A stretch of 64,000 nt of DNA from Hexactinellida sp. DTS-2022 (taxonomy: Eukaryota > Porifera > Hexactinellida). This document shows, one piece after another, positions 1-9,845 of this stretch (position 1 is its first letter; each line of letters opens with the position of its first letter). Under the pieces are notes generated by a model. That model had not been told where the DNA came from. It searched no databases and was given only the letters and a program-made list of their open reading frames with translations. The stretch spans positions 1,302,001 to 1,366,000 of the forward strand of contig JAPNXP010000016.1 in the NCBI GenBank assembly GCA_028753945.1, written 5' to 3'. A program made the translations under genes and the position numbers.

Positions 1-77
1 ATATTTTGGGCCATATGACATTTTCCAATTAGAATTTGAGATGTGAATCCTTATAAGTGTAGATGTGTAATAGGAAG

Positions 78-250
78 AATACCGACATAACGTTACACGA
101 CAAAACGTTACACGACATAACGTTACACGACATAACGTTACAGACAGAATGTTACTTGGACAAAATGTTACACGACAAAATGTTACATAGACAAAATGTT
201 ACACGACAGAATGGTAATTATTTGATTGGCTATTTTTTTAGACTTCATAA
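78..250. repeat. Left terminal inverted repeat of the MULE
   Basis: Starts AATACCGACATAACG and consists of degenerate units of the type GTTACACGACATAAC and GTTACACGACAAAAT, followed by a stretch ending near TGATTGGCT. The reverse complement is at 1812-1950. Such repeated subterminal motifs are commonly transposase-binding sites, which is inference here. Confidence 0.8.
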
Positions 251-365
251 TCATTAAATGGTTACTTTAATATAACGGTATAACATTAATTATAATAAAT
301 ACTTCAAAGGACACACACAAATAAATAATTGAGTGATGATTTACTATATATCACATCTTGACTCC

Positions 366-1568
366 TTAAGCAGTTCCTAAACTAAAATGGTGCGCTACTC
401 CGCTTAAGAACTCCAATCCAGGACGAAAATAATAGCTCATAATCAACGTTTTTAATGCTTGTTCGTTGGCTTGGCACCTCCTCCTCTTGGACGGCTGAGC
501 TCCTGCGACGAACTTGGCATGTCGTCCTTCGACTAGTCCCTGCTCCCGCTTCAGGGCTGTGATGAATTTCCACATGTTCGGATGATGACATCCAACGGTT
601 GAATTAAAGGAGCGATGCCATGCCTCGACAGCATTAGTGGTTCGAGGTAGTCCGAATGGTGTCATAATGTGATAATTCCACAGGCCGATAGGAAATAGAG
701 CCTCCTGGTAAGTTCCGCTCGGGAGCAGGCGTCCGATGTAGGTGTCCTCGAAGTATGCCAGCAGACCGGCTGCTTGTGGCATCGGCAGCTGCCCAGCTAC
801 CTCATTGAAGAGATGTCGTACATGGGATGGTGGAGCAAATGCAAGAGCTGGTAGCAGTCGGATGCTTCTAGCCAGATCTCCATGCAGATTGTACTCAGCT
901 TGCATCCCCTCAGCCTGCACCTTGCGCCATACATTTTGCGTTAGGTGGAAGAAACAACACTTTAGCAGTGTATCGGGCCAGAAGTGTGCAAAACTGTTGA
1001 GTGACGCTTTTTCAAAGTCCATTATCATCTCGATGGGATGAGCAGCAGGACAAAGGAGCTGGATTTGCTGCCACATCCTTGTGTAGGTTACCTCTGTTTT
1101 ATTAGGTAGGAGCACGAAAAGACTAGGTGGGAGTGTGAGCTGTTCCAAGGTAGCAGGCTGTGCAGGAGCTGCCAATGCCTGCACGCGTTGCCTCTGAATG
1201 GTGCGCTTCAGGCTGTCTAGCTTGGGCAGCTTAGCAGCGGTGCCTTCTGATACCGTAAGGAGACACTCACCAACTATGTGATGGGAGCTGTCCTGGGATC
1301 GTAGTGCTTGCCTCTTCATTCCGACCTTGGTCTCGTAGCACCTCACCGACTCCTCGTCTGATGCATGGAGATGTTCGTTAGTGCGTCTCACTATATCCAT
1401 CCCTTTAGTATGTACTCTCGCCTTGCAAACCCCCCTCTGTTCACATTGCCAATGTGTGACATCATTTACTCTCCTTTGCATACCATACATATATCCACCT
1501 TCAATCATCTTCTGTCCTCCTTTCTGAGATATGATCACCCTAAATGTCTGATGAGGAGCAGTCGCCAT
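366..1568 (-). CDS. FLYWCH zinc-finger / MULE transposase, first catalytic Asp block missing
   Basis: A 400-residue open frame. Residues about 9-68 form a FLYWCH-type zinc finger (Phe9, Trp40, Cys42, Cys48, His66, His68). From residue 151 the protein follows the MULE transposase core: LLPNKTE, IMDFEKA with the second acid at Asp184, CCFFHLTQNVWRK, and TNAVEAWHRSF with the probable last acid at Glu315. Between LTLPPS (residue 149) and LFVLLPNK (151) the usual block carrying the first catalytic Asp (DGTF-like) is absent, while the frame stays open. This looks like a clean in-frame internal deletion near 1118-1125. The start ATG at 1568 gives the complete zinc finger. The copy may bind DNA but should not transpose on its own. 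Confidence 0.85.
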   Translation of the reverse strand: MATAPHQTFRVIISQKGGQKMIEGGYMYGMQRRVNDVTHWQCEQRGVCKARVHTKGMDIVRRTNEHLHASDEESVRCYETKVGMKRQALRSQDSSHHIVGECLLTVSEGTAAKLPKLDSLKRTIQRQRVQALAAPAQPATLEQLTLPPSLFVLLPNKTEVTYTRMWQQIQLLCPAAHPIEMIMDFEKASLNSFAHFWPDTLLKCCFFHLTQNVWRKVQAEGMQAEYNLHGDLARSIRLLPALAFAPPSHVRHLFNEVAGQLPMPQAAGLLAYFEDTYIGRLLPSGTYQEALFPIGLWNYHIMTPFGLPRTTNAVEAWHRSFNSTVGCHHPNMWKFITALKREQGLVEGRHAKFVAGAQPSKRRRCQANEQALKTLIMSYYFRPGLEFLSGVAHHFSLGTA

Positions 1569-1811
1569 GTTGTGTGTATTTAATAATAAAGTTTCCGATT
1601 TTGGAAAGTTGTACTATTTATACATGAAGTTTTCCTATTATTACAGTACTAAATCACCAAAAGGCGTAAACTCACTATACCATCCTAGTACCTAAATTGT
1701 ACTAGATGAGATTGCATTAATCACCTAAGGTGTAAACCGTCCACACCATTCTACATAGTACCTAGATTGTTGTTCGTTTAGATTCCTTGTTTTTGGTAAA
1801 CAGAGTCCATA

Positions 1812-1950
1812 TATGAAGTATAAAAGCCAATCAAATAAGTACCATTCTGTCGTGTAACATTTTGTCTATGTAACATTTTGTCCAAGTAACATTCTGTCTG
1901 TAACGTTATGTCGTGTAACGTTTTGTCGTGTAACGTTATGTCGGTATTCC
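1812..1950. repeat. Right terminal inverted repeat of the MULE
   Basis: Reverse complement of 78-250 with fewer internal units. It ends TTATGTCGGTATTCC next to the duplicated GTAATAGGAAG. Confidence 0.8.
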
Positions 1951-1961
1951 GTAATAGGAAG

Positions 1962-2288
1962 TATAAAGTGTGAAGCCATAGCAAATACGGTAAGTAAACC
2001 GTCATGGATAGAAAATATCCATGGATAAATATGGTTATATTAATAGAGGTAATTAAACTGTCATGGTAAGTAAACCGTCAGACAGGTATAATTCTTAACT
2101 TTAAAAATGCGTTGGTCTAATTCCTAGCATCACGCTAGTTGGTAATATTCCTACCTAAACGTTGATCTTACTCCGCTGCCCCATATTAATCTCTGTCATC
2201 AAATAGCATGAAAGTATTAACTTAAATGTCATATCATATTAATAAATTATTGAAGGAAGTATCGTTTTATAGATATATCAGATACGGT
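1962..2288. other. No gene seen; AT-rich spacer
   Basis: The sequence GTAAGTAAACCGTCA occurs twice (near 1988 and 2065) and an ATGGATA motif recurs. No coding frame is supported. Confidence 0.5.
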
Positions 2289-3358
2289 CAGAGGGTCCAA
2301 ATGGATCGGAATCCATATCCAGTCCATAATCCATCTCATCTAGAATTAAAATTCTAAACCCGTTCCAAAATCCGTAAATTACGGATTTTATGGATTTGGA
2401 ATCCGTAAATCCGTCCATAGCTTATTTTCAAAATTCATATAAATTGCATACGGAATTCCAAACCCCTACGGATTTCCTAAATCCATACTACGTGCTTCCC
2501 AATTCATTTTGATTTGCATATACAAACATATTTCTAGATCCAATGTTTAGAAGTCTTTCTAGTAAGTATTATATGTATATAATATATATGGTATCCAGGG
2601 TATGAAAGGTTCACGAACGAACTTATTGAACTTGAACTGAACGCAGGGCATTTAAGGGATTCACGGTGAACGAACTGAACGAACGCCAACGGTTTCCGAA
2701 CGGCAATTGAACGAACTAAACGAACTGAACTGAAAGAACTAAACTGAATGAAGATAAATTATAAATATAGATCCATTAAATATAATAGGTGGCTGCAAAA
2801 GTGCTAATTCTGGACATCCCTAGTGGACTCATGTCTCTTAGCTTAGATTCTAGCTTCTTAACCTGAACTTCAGTAACAGCCTGGAGGATCGAACAGTCTT
2901 TCATAAACAGAATAGTTCGACCCACTCACTGTCACTGAACGAATTGAACGAACTGAACGAACTTAATTGAACGGATTGAACGAACGCGAGTTAGCCCGTG
3001 AACGAATTGAACGAACGCTGGCGGAGCTGAAGTTAGGAGGTGAACTTGAACGAACTGAACGTGCGTAAATTTAAGATGAACTGAATTGCATCAATTCTGT
3101 CCGTTCGTGAACCTTTCATTCCCTGATGGTATCTATATTAGGGTACAATGTACATTTTCAATCCAAAAATCCATATTACCATATTACTATTAAGGATTTT
3201 GAATATATTTGAGAATAATTTCCAAATTTATTAAACAATCTGTAATTTACGGATTTGGAATGGATTTAAGAATTTTTCCAAATCCTTTCCAAAATCCATG
3301 AATCACGGATTTGATGGATTTGGAATACGTCAAATCTGTAAACCATCCGGACCCTCTG
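2289..3358. mobile_element. Inverted-repeat MITE, split by a hAT MITE
   Basis: The ends are CAGAGGGTCC (2289-2298) and its complement GGACCCTCTG (3349-3358). Inside each end are many variants of ATCCGTAAATTACGGATTT, so the two halves fold on each other. The 530-bp element at 2596-3125 lies in the middle. No convincing target duplication was found, so the superfamily is left open; the CAGAG start suggests hAT. Confidence 0.65.
2596..3125. mobile_element. hAT-like MITE with perfect 8-bp target duplication
   Basis: The ends are CAGGGTATGAAAGGTTCACG and its complement, ending CCCTG. The 8-bp duplication ATGGTATC is at 2588-2595 and 3126-3133. The interior is rich in GAACGAACTGAAC units. No coding capacity. 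Confidence 0.9.
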
Positions 3359-4744
3359 CACAGGGTTGATAAAAATCATAATATTTTTTAAAATTATCAT
3401 TTTTTTATTTAAATCAAATTTTTAATTTAAATCACAGTTATATTTAAATATTTGTACATATCTTGTTGTTTGCTACCTGCCATACAAGTTATGAACGCTA
3501 TGTCGCAATAATTAAAAATAACAGTAAGTTAAATAATTACTTCCCAGCATTTGTACATGGAATACATACTGATATTAATTTTTAATACCCGGCAAAACGG
3601 CCCGTCAAATATATATGGCTCTGAGAAACCATGGTCTGTGGGAGGGAGAAGTCTGTCGGCGGGGAGTGAAGGTTAGAAATGTCGTGTGTTCGGAGGTCTT
3701 TATAACTGTTGTAGAGAAATTCGGCCAGCATGGATCTGATTTTTAATTTTCGCAGGATGCACCGATTTTATCTTCCCACCGTTAAGAGAAGCTTGAAGGA
3801 AATTATTATGAAAGAGAGAAAAGCGTCTAAGATCTGTGAGATTATTCAAAGTGATGTTATCGGGTTAGAGGATACACAGAGTGTGTTCTTCCAATCGATG
3901 ATATTTTTATTTGTTCATCTGATAATCTTTTATGTCAAAATGCTAGCTTTATAGCATTAATACATTGATTATCAACATAATATTCGTCACAAACCGTCTC
4001 TCGTATAACTATACATAAATCTTTGATCCACTCCTACGAGAATGGACACTTCGCTACAAGGGAATGTTTCGTAGTCACATATGCTCCATATAGTATACCA
4101 CACTACAAAGGGCCCAGCTTTTCCCCAATGACATACAACTCACGTTGGAAAATGCCTTGAGCTACCCTCTTCTTACGAACCTTACTACAGCTTGGCTCTA
4201 GCTAGTACACGTTTTCGCCTTGAAATAATTCATCCCTACTTCAGGCAAGCTCTCGTTTTATTCATTAATAATTCCTCTGCCTAGTGCCTACCTATACTTG
4301 CTTTGGACCACCCAGTTAATATATACTACCAGGAGTAACTAACATGCACAATATTCATAGTATAAAAGGGGTCTAAATTAGCTCGAAAAATAGCCTACCC
4401 CGAATAATAGCCCGCATTAGGGAGTAAAAATAAATAATCGCGAATAAATGCTAAATATACTGACATCTAAGTAGCTAACAATGAGCATCCGTGAATACAT
4501 TATCATACAAACACCACATAAGCACTTGAGAGGAGTTGTTTAACAGGATAATTAACGGTGTTTAAAGTATTTCCTCAAATAGAATAGTAGTCCAAGTAGT
4601 TCAACTCAAATAATAGCACCCCTGCGGGCGGACCTGGGCGGCTAAAAATAATAATCGCCTAGGCCACTATTCGAGTAACTACGGTACGTATAAATTAAGT
4701 TTTATCACCCAGAAGTAAGTAGTTAGGTCTTATATTACAGAACA
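3359..4744. other. Non-coding stretch, one unrecognised short frame
   Basis: Mostly AT-rich. Positions 3600-3900 are less AT-rich than the surroundings and hold the short frame listed separately. Positions 4370-4690 hold diverged AATAATAGC/AATAATCGC-rich sequence that resembles 36125-36260, probably an old repeat. Confidence 0.4.
3730..3954 (+). CDS. Unrecognised 74-codon open frame, possibly an exon or relic
   Basis: The frame is basic at first (KRSLKEIIMKERKASK) and ends in a hydrophobic stretch (FLFVHLIIFYVKMLAL). It lies in a local island of higher GC. A possible splice acceptor (TTTTCGCAG) precedes an internal ATG near 3758. I do not recognise a family, and it may be chance. Confidence 0.2.
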   Translation: MDLIFNFRRMHRFYLPTVKRSLKEIIMKERKASKICEIIQSDVIGLEDTQSVFFQSMIFLFVHLIIFYVKMLAL

Positions 4745-5194
4745 CACTCACTTTTTACTGTGCCAACTATACTATAGTATAGTGGCCCAGTTCTAATCTT
4801 ACTGCCTTTATATAATATTTTTTCTGCATAGACGATGCCCTGACCACACCTTGATACATTGAGGGCTGAAAATTGGCATGTAGGTTCGGAGTAACCGTTT
4901 AATTTGCACCTGGGGTGGCAATTTTTGATCAAATAATTTTAACACTTATTTAAGTAATTATGGCTCTTAAAATGAAATATTTAATAGTGAACTTGATAAG
5001 ATTACATATTTGGATAGAGAATTAAATTCTACACCTTTTGGCAAATCACAAATGTTCAATTTGGCCTAGGTTTGTGCCATAATTGGCGTGCCAATCTCCT
5101 GTATTTCCTTACACTTCAAATTCAGTAAAACTGTTAAATATAATTCTATTGATTTAACTTGTGAGTCGAGCTGGGTTATATTCAATCGCAGAAA

Positions 5195-5355
5195 TACAGT
5201 GGTTGCCGGTTATAAGCACATCGTCGGGAACTGCACTTAATGTGCTTATAACCGGCATGTTCTTATAACCGACATAAATTATATAGAGTATATGGCAACC
5301 CTTTTCCTACATAGTGTTCTTATTACCGGTGTGCTTATATCCGACATATACTGTA
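5195..5355. mobile_element. pogo/Tigger-like MITE nested in the reversed array unit
   Basis: The left end TACAGTGGTTGCCGGTTATA and the right end TATATCCGACATATACTGTA are imperfect inverted repeats that open and close at TA. The array units at 26-35 kb lack it at the matching place, so it entered after this copy was placed here. Confidence 0.6.
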
Positions 5356-5610
5356 CTATACAATAGATTGAAGCAAATTAAATTAATTAAATAAGGAATT
5401 TGTTGAATTCTATTCAACTCACCACCGTGGATAACATTGCTAATATAATTAACTATTTATAGGATATATTATCTTACATAATTAATGAATGGCATTAAAC
5501 TCCAGATGGTTTAAGATAGAAACAAGCTTCCAATTTACCAATCGTTCCTTGTAGCTCGTGACCACTCGACAAATGTGTCATAACATCCTGACGTGATGGT
5601 AACATGGCAA

Positions 5611-5740
5611 AAAAATCCAAAATTGCAGCTGTACCGACAGCATGTTCCTTTGGAGGCACTATCAATTTACCAATCAGTAGCCACCAAAAGATAGTGCCTC
5701 CAAAGGGAAATGCGTCCGCACAGCTGCAATTTTGAATTTT
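5611..5740. mobile_element. Foldback hairpin MITE (CCAAAATTGCAGC family)
   Basis: The arms are AATCCAAAATTGCAGC to CCTTTGGAGGCACTATC and the reverse complement, about 50 bp each, around a short loop. The same element occurs in six places within the array at 26.5-34.1 kb and in degraded form at 50527-50630. Confidence 0.75.
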
Positions 5741-6306
5741 AATATTGTTTTAGGGTAAAGATTGATCTATATATTAAAAACACAATTGTTCTTTGTGTGT
5801 GTGTTTGTGGGTTTGTTTGTCCAGAATTGTGTTGCCTAAGACTACGTGTCCCAGAAAGCTGAAATTTGTATACAGGGGCAATTTTGTACTGCGACAACGA
5901 TCTATTGTTTTTTAAGAGAAATATTCGCATTTTCATCCAAAGGTGGCAAAATATGTTGGCCAATTATTTCGAGGGTTTGTTAGTATTGACTAGGTAGATA
6001 GACTTCATTCAATTAGAATAAATAGACCATGCATAATAGAAAGCGTTTCCGAGGCTGCAATCTGATGAGTGAAAATAAATTAAAACAACCAATTATTTGT
6101 ATATTTTATTGAATGTTTTTCTTTTAATATTACGAGCCCTTCGGTTTCGGTCGCTTTGCGACTGTTCGGCGCTCGTGTCTCAATTGACGACCGCTGCGCG
6201 GCCTTACAACGCCTTGAAACTAATCATTTAGAATTATACATCTTTGTGGTGTATTAAATATATTCCTCATAAAGTCCCCTTAATAAAATGTTATACGTAC
6301 AATGTA

Positions 6307-6482
6307 ATTCTTCTTCAAATCTACGCTAGGCAATGATAGAGTATGGTTATGCTGCAAGCTGACGCAATTTAACACTTTCCTTAAAAGTAGCGGTAACAAT
6401 TATCGCTTTAGTTGTTAACGCTGCTGTAGGTCAAATAATATTGGTATATATACTCGGTAGTACTATAGTTCCCCAGCTACAA
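6307..6482. repeat. Left inverted terminal repeat of the DIRS element
   Basis: Starts ATTCTTCTTCAAATC and runs to AGTTCCCCAGCTAC. The reverse complement at 10986-11160 is almost identical. Confidence 0.9.
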
Positions 6483-6516
6483 GCGTGCTAATTTTACTTT
6501 CCTACTAACTCGCGTA

Positions 6517-7836
6517 ATGCTTCACTCAGAATCTTCATCCTTATCCTCATATCATACGGACTCGGACGAGTCAATCCCAGAAATGTCTGCTCCCAGGAAG
6601 GTTCCTAACCTTCCTTCTATAACAGTCAATTGGGCTCCACCAGTGAGTATGCCTCAAAGCAGTGGCGCTACCAAACGCTCGACTGATGGACCTCAGTCTA
6701 AGTCGAAGCAAATAAGAACGGATCAATTACCCGTTCATTACTCACGGAAGCCAATTTCAAACAAACGGAGCACTGGGCTAATCCCAGCAGTGGCCAAGGA
6801 CATCGTTCCTACAAAGGCCGTTAGGGAGAAATCCTCCCGCTTAACTCCGTCCTCTAGTCAGGACGAGGAGACTCCATTGAGTTCTCTAGTGGCACACTCT
6901 CCCCTTCAGGAGACGTTCAATGCCAATATTCTCCAAGCTTTAGCCAAGCCGGAAATGAGAATATCAGGATTATTACCTGAGGATCACGACGACAATGAAA
7001 GTCAGCCAGATGACGTAGTGCTTCCAGCCGAGCTGGAAACTGATCCTAACATGGCCAGTTCCCAACCAGGCGCATGGGATACGAGCTCCGCTTTTGATCC
7101 TGCCTCGTTAATTGAGAACGAGTACTTTGAGGATACGTCACTAGAAGTGGCGGAATACATAACTAAATGTTTCTCAAACAGGCTGTCTTCCGAGGAACAA
7201 CGAAAGGCTACCAAACAATTCAAGAGGCCAGACATAAACTTAATGAAAGTGCCTCGGCTCGATCCTTTCCTGGCGGATAGATTTCCCTTTGTTCTAAAGA
7301 AAGACAACGAATTAGTTGAGATTCAACGTCACTTATTACAAAGTGTTGGTCCGCTCTCAATATTAGCTAATAAGCTATCCAAAGGAGATAGCATCGACGA
7401 CTCTACGTTGACTGCTCACATTTCAGCAGCGCTTACTCTGTTGGGCTCTCTAGCAGCATTCATCACAGAGAAACGTAGACGACAGAGCATACAGGCTTTT
7501 GATAAATGCCTGAAATTAGACCTCAAGAGCTTTCCCCCAGATTTCGACTCGCCATTACTATTTGGGGAATCCCAACTAAATAAGCTCTGTGAATTATCGA
7601 AAACTCACAAGAAGCTAGAGGCTTCCAATCAAAAGCCTCGCACCAATAGCACCCAATACCAAAGAACTAACAGCAGTACCTTTACCAATCCTCGACCAAG
7701 GGGTCAGTTTTTTCGAAGAGGCCCTGCAGGAGGAGCGGGCTCCAGCAGGGCCAGTTACCAGTACCGTCCCAAATTTGTGGAGAACAAATTTTCGAAACCA
7801 AATGCTCGAAAGAGCCCAAATTTTCGGAGCTTCTAA
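6517..7836 (+). CDS. DIRS ORF1, gag-like protein
   Basis: A 439-residue frame in the first position of the element. The N-terminus is Ser/Asp-rich and low in complexity. A central helical stretch (about residues 205-360) follows, then a C-terminal Arg/Gly/Asn/Ser-rich tail (RGQFFRRGPAGGAG), as is usual for RNA-binding gag-like proteins of this family. The assignment rests on position and composition; no conserved catalytic motif is expected. Confidence 0.75.
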   Translation: MLHSESSSLSSYHTDSDESIPEMSAPRKVPNLPSITVNWAPPVSMPQSSGATKRSTDGPQSKSKQIRTDQLPVHYSRKPISNKRSTGLIPAVAKDIVPTKAVREKSSRLTPSSSQDEETPLSSLVAHSPLQETFNANILQALAKPEMRISGLLPEDHDDNESQPDDVVLPAELETDPNMASSQPGAWDTSSAFDPASLIENEYFEDTSLEVAEYITKCFSNRLSSEEQRKATKQFKRPDINLMKVPRLDPFLADRFPFVLKKDNELVEIQRHLLQSVGPLSILANKLSKGDSIDDSTLTAHISAALTLLGSLAAFITEKRRRQSIQAFDKCLKLDLKSFPPDFDSPLLFGESQLNKLCELSKTHKKLEASNQKPRTNSTQYQRTNSSTFTNPRPRGQFFRRGPAGGAGSSRASYQYRPKFVENKFSKPNARKSPNFRSF

Positions 7837-7988
7837 GCTCCCTGAACCCTATACCAAAAACTGCCCCTCCGACTGGTCGCCTAATATTCTTTACAAACAA
7901 CTGGCGATTAACAAAGGCGCCCACGGATATAATAAACATAATTACGGGCCTGGACCTGGGTCTGAATCAACTGCCATCACAGCAACTA

Positions 7989-9845
7989 GTGCGGCAAAAT
8001 ACGGCGATCAGCTTGTGTGCGATCATAGATCAGGAGATACAAAGCCTTCTAACGAAGGGTGCTATCGAGGAAACGTCCAGCAAAGGGTTAACATCTCCGA
8101 TTTTCGTACGGCCCAAACCATCAGGAGGCTGGAGACTCATCCTGAATCTAAAAGGATTAAATCAATATCTCTTACCTCCACACTTCAAAATGGAGGGCTT
8201 GAAATGTCTACCCTATACGGTTCAACCAAACTCGCTCTTAGCAAAGATAGATCTCAAGGATGCTTACTTGACAGTACCAGTGATACCCCAGTCGGCTCGC
8301 CTGCTCCAATTCAAATGGAGGGCGAAGCGGTATCAGTACATAACAATGCCATTCGGCCTGAATATTGCTCCTTCAGTCTTTACTCGGATAATGAAACACC
8401 CGTTAAGGATGCTGAGATCTCAGGGGGTGTCCGCGATCATATATCTAGACGATATACTGATTGCAGCCAGCAACTGCAACACAATCAGGTTGCATATCCA
8501 ATGGACCACCTCGCTGCTTATCGCTCTAGGTTTCATAATAAACTGGGAAAAGTCCGTGCTAAACCCGGCAGTAGAAATGACCTTCCTGGGTATTCTAATC
8601 AACACAGAGAAAATGTCTTTACAGTTACCCGCACTGGCCTTGAACAATATTCGAGCCAGTTGTCGGAAACTACTTGTCACGAAGAAGGATACGGCTCGGA
8701 ATGTTGCCCATTTAATCGGACTAATGACACATTCCAAAATAGCAATACTGCCTGCTCCTATATACTACAGAAGTCTCCAATACGATCTCATAAAGGTAAT
8801 AAAACACGGCTCTTACGAGCAACACGTAATCCTACAGGAGCAAACCAACCTAGACCTCCAGTGGTGGGTCAAGGAGAGTCCCTCATGGAATTCTGCTCCG
8901 ATCCTCCCCATGAGGATCAGTCTGGAGATAGACTCGGATGCGTCCCTGCACGGATGGGGCGCGGCCACAGACAAGGACCGAGCACATGGGACTTGGACTC
9001 TCCAAGAAACTCAGCTCCACATAAACTTACTCGAATTACGAGCAGCGTTCTTCAGCCTGAAGATATTCGCTCACCAACTAACAAATGCATCAGTCCTAAT
9101 CCACATCGACAACGTCACCGCCATAAGGTTTATCAACAAGAGAGGCGGGACTCACTCGCTACTTCTGTGCCGGGAAGCCATAAACATGTGGACATGGGCG
9201 ATGGAGAGAAACCTGAGTATTCAGGCAGAATATATCCCGGGCCGCGAGAACACAATTGCGGATGCGCTGTCACGGGACGAGGAGGTAGACTGGAGCGATT
9301 GGAGACTAGATCCGAGTCTATTCCAGGAGATTACCCATCGCTTTGCGATACAACCAGCAATAGACCTGTTTGCCAGCAGAAACAACACTCAGCTACCAAT
9401 CTATGTGAGTTGGAAGAAAGACCCGAATGCATGGAAGATAAATGCATTCACTCTCGAATGGGGAAACCTCGGGATCCTCTACCTCTTCCCGCCATGGATA
9501 TTGGTGGGAAGGACTCTAACGAAGATATTGACAGATCAAGTGAGGGAAGCAATCCTAATTGCACCTCTCTGGCAAACCAGGCCATGGTGGCCCTTACTAA
9601 TGACAATGCTTACCAGAGTCCCGGTAAAGCTACCATTAGGCCCGATAACAATAACAAACCCGAAGGGGAAATCGCACCCGAAAGTCCACACGGGTCAACT
9701 TACAATGATGGCATACGCCATATCAGGACTATCCTCGCCAACAGAGGCCTTTCAGAATCAGCTATCCAACCGATACTCTCTTCGTGGAGAGAGTCAACTA
9801 AAAAATCATACACCTCTGTCTGGAACAAGTGGAGAACTTGGGTAG
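7989..9845 (+). CDS. DIRS reverse transcriptase / RNase H polyprotein
   Basis: Reverse transcriptase motifs are seen in order: GGWRLILNLKGLN, LAKIDLKDAYLTVPV, MPFGLNIAPSVFTR and the catalytic IYLDDILIAA. RNase H follows, with EIDSDASLHGWG, LLELRAAF, IHIDNVTA and ADALSRD. After that comes the DIRS-specific region IDLFASRNN ... FPPWILVG ... APLWQTRPWWP, annotated in related elements as methyltransferase-like. The frame overlaps the recombinase frame at its end, a usual arrangement in DIRS elements. Confidence 0.92.
   Translation: MRQNTAISLCAIIDQEIQSLLTKGAIEETSSKGLTSPIFVRPKPSGGWRLILNLKGLNQYLLPPHFKMEGLKCLPYTVQPNSLLAKIDLKDAYLTVPVIPQSARLLQFKWRAKRYQYITMPFGLNIAPSVFTRIMKHPLRMLRSQGVSAIIYLDDILIAASNCNTIRLHIQWTTSLLIALGFIINWEKSVLNPAVEMTFLGILINTEKMSLQLPALALNNIRASCRKLLVTKKDTARNVAHLIGLMTHSKIAILPAPIYYRSLQYDLIKVIKHGSYEQHVILQEQTNLDLQWWVKESPSWNSAPILPMRISLEIDSDASLHGWGAATDKDRAHGTWTLQETQLHINLLELRAAFFSLKIFAHQLTNASVLIHIDNVTAIRFINKRGGTHSLLLCREAINMWTWAMERNLSIQAEYIPGRENTIADALSRDEEVDWSDWRLDPSLFQEITHRFAIQPAIDLFASRNNTQLPIYVSWKKDPNAWKINAFTLEWGNLGILYLFPPWILVGRTLTKILTDQVREAILIAPLWQTRPWWPLLMTMLTRVPVKLPLGPITITNPKGKSHPKVHTGQLTMMAYAISGLSSPTEAFQNQLSNRYSLRGESQLKNHTPLSGTSGELG

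Larger units (their letters stand above)
78..1950 (-). mobile_element. MULE-type DNA transposon with long inverted ends
   Basis: Long terminal inverted repeats (78-250 and 1812-1950) enclose one transposase gene. The 11-bp sequence GTAATAGGAAG stands directly outside both ends (67-77 and 1951-1961), which fits the 8-11 bp target duplication of Mutator-like elements. The ends begin AATACCGACATAACG and are built from short tandem units of about 15 bp. The left end carries about one more of each unit type than the right. The transposase lacks part of its catalytic domain, so this copy is probably non-autonomous. Confidence 0.85.
4745..5740 (-). repeat. Old reversed copy of the 26-35 kb array unit
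   Basis: Read on the minus strand, this matches the unit repeated at 26462-35188 in order: hairpin MITE, body with the CATTCATT and TTGAGTTGA blocks, the CCCCAGGTGCAAATT block, the TGGCCAGGGCA block, and the GGCAGTGATTC tail with the ACTATACTATAGTATAGT palindrome. It is clearly diverged and holds an extra insertion (5195-5355). A single copy about 21 kb from the array in the opposite orientation suggests that the unit was itself mobile. Confidence 0.7.

Noticed and set aside
2289-3358. hAT assignment of the outer element
   Set aside because: The 8 bp on each side (GATACGGT and CACAGGGT) do not match, so the superfamily was left open.
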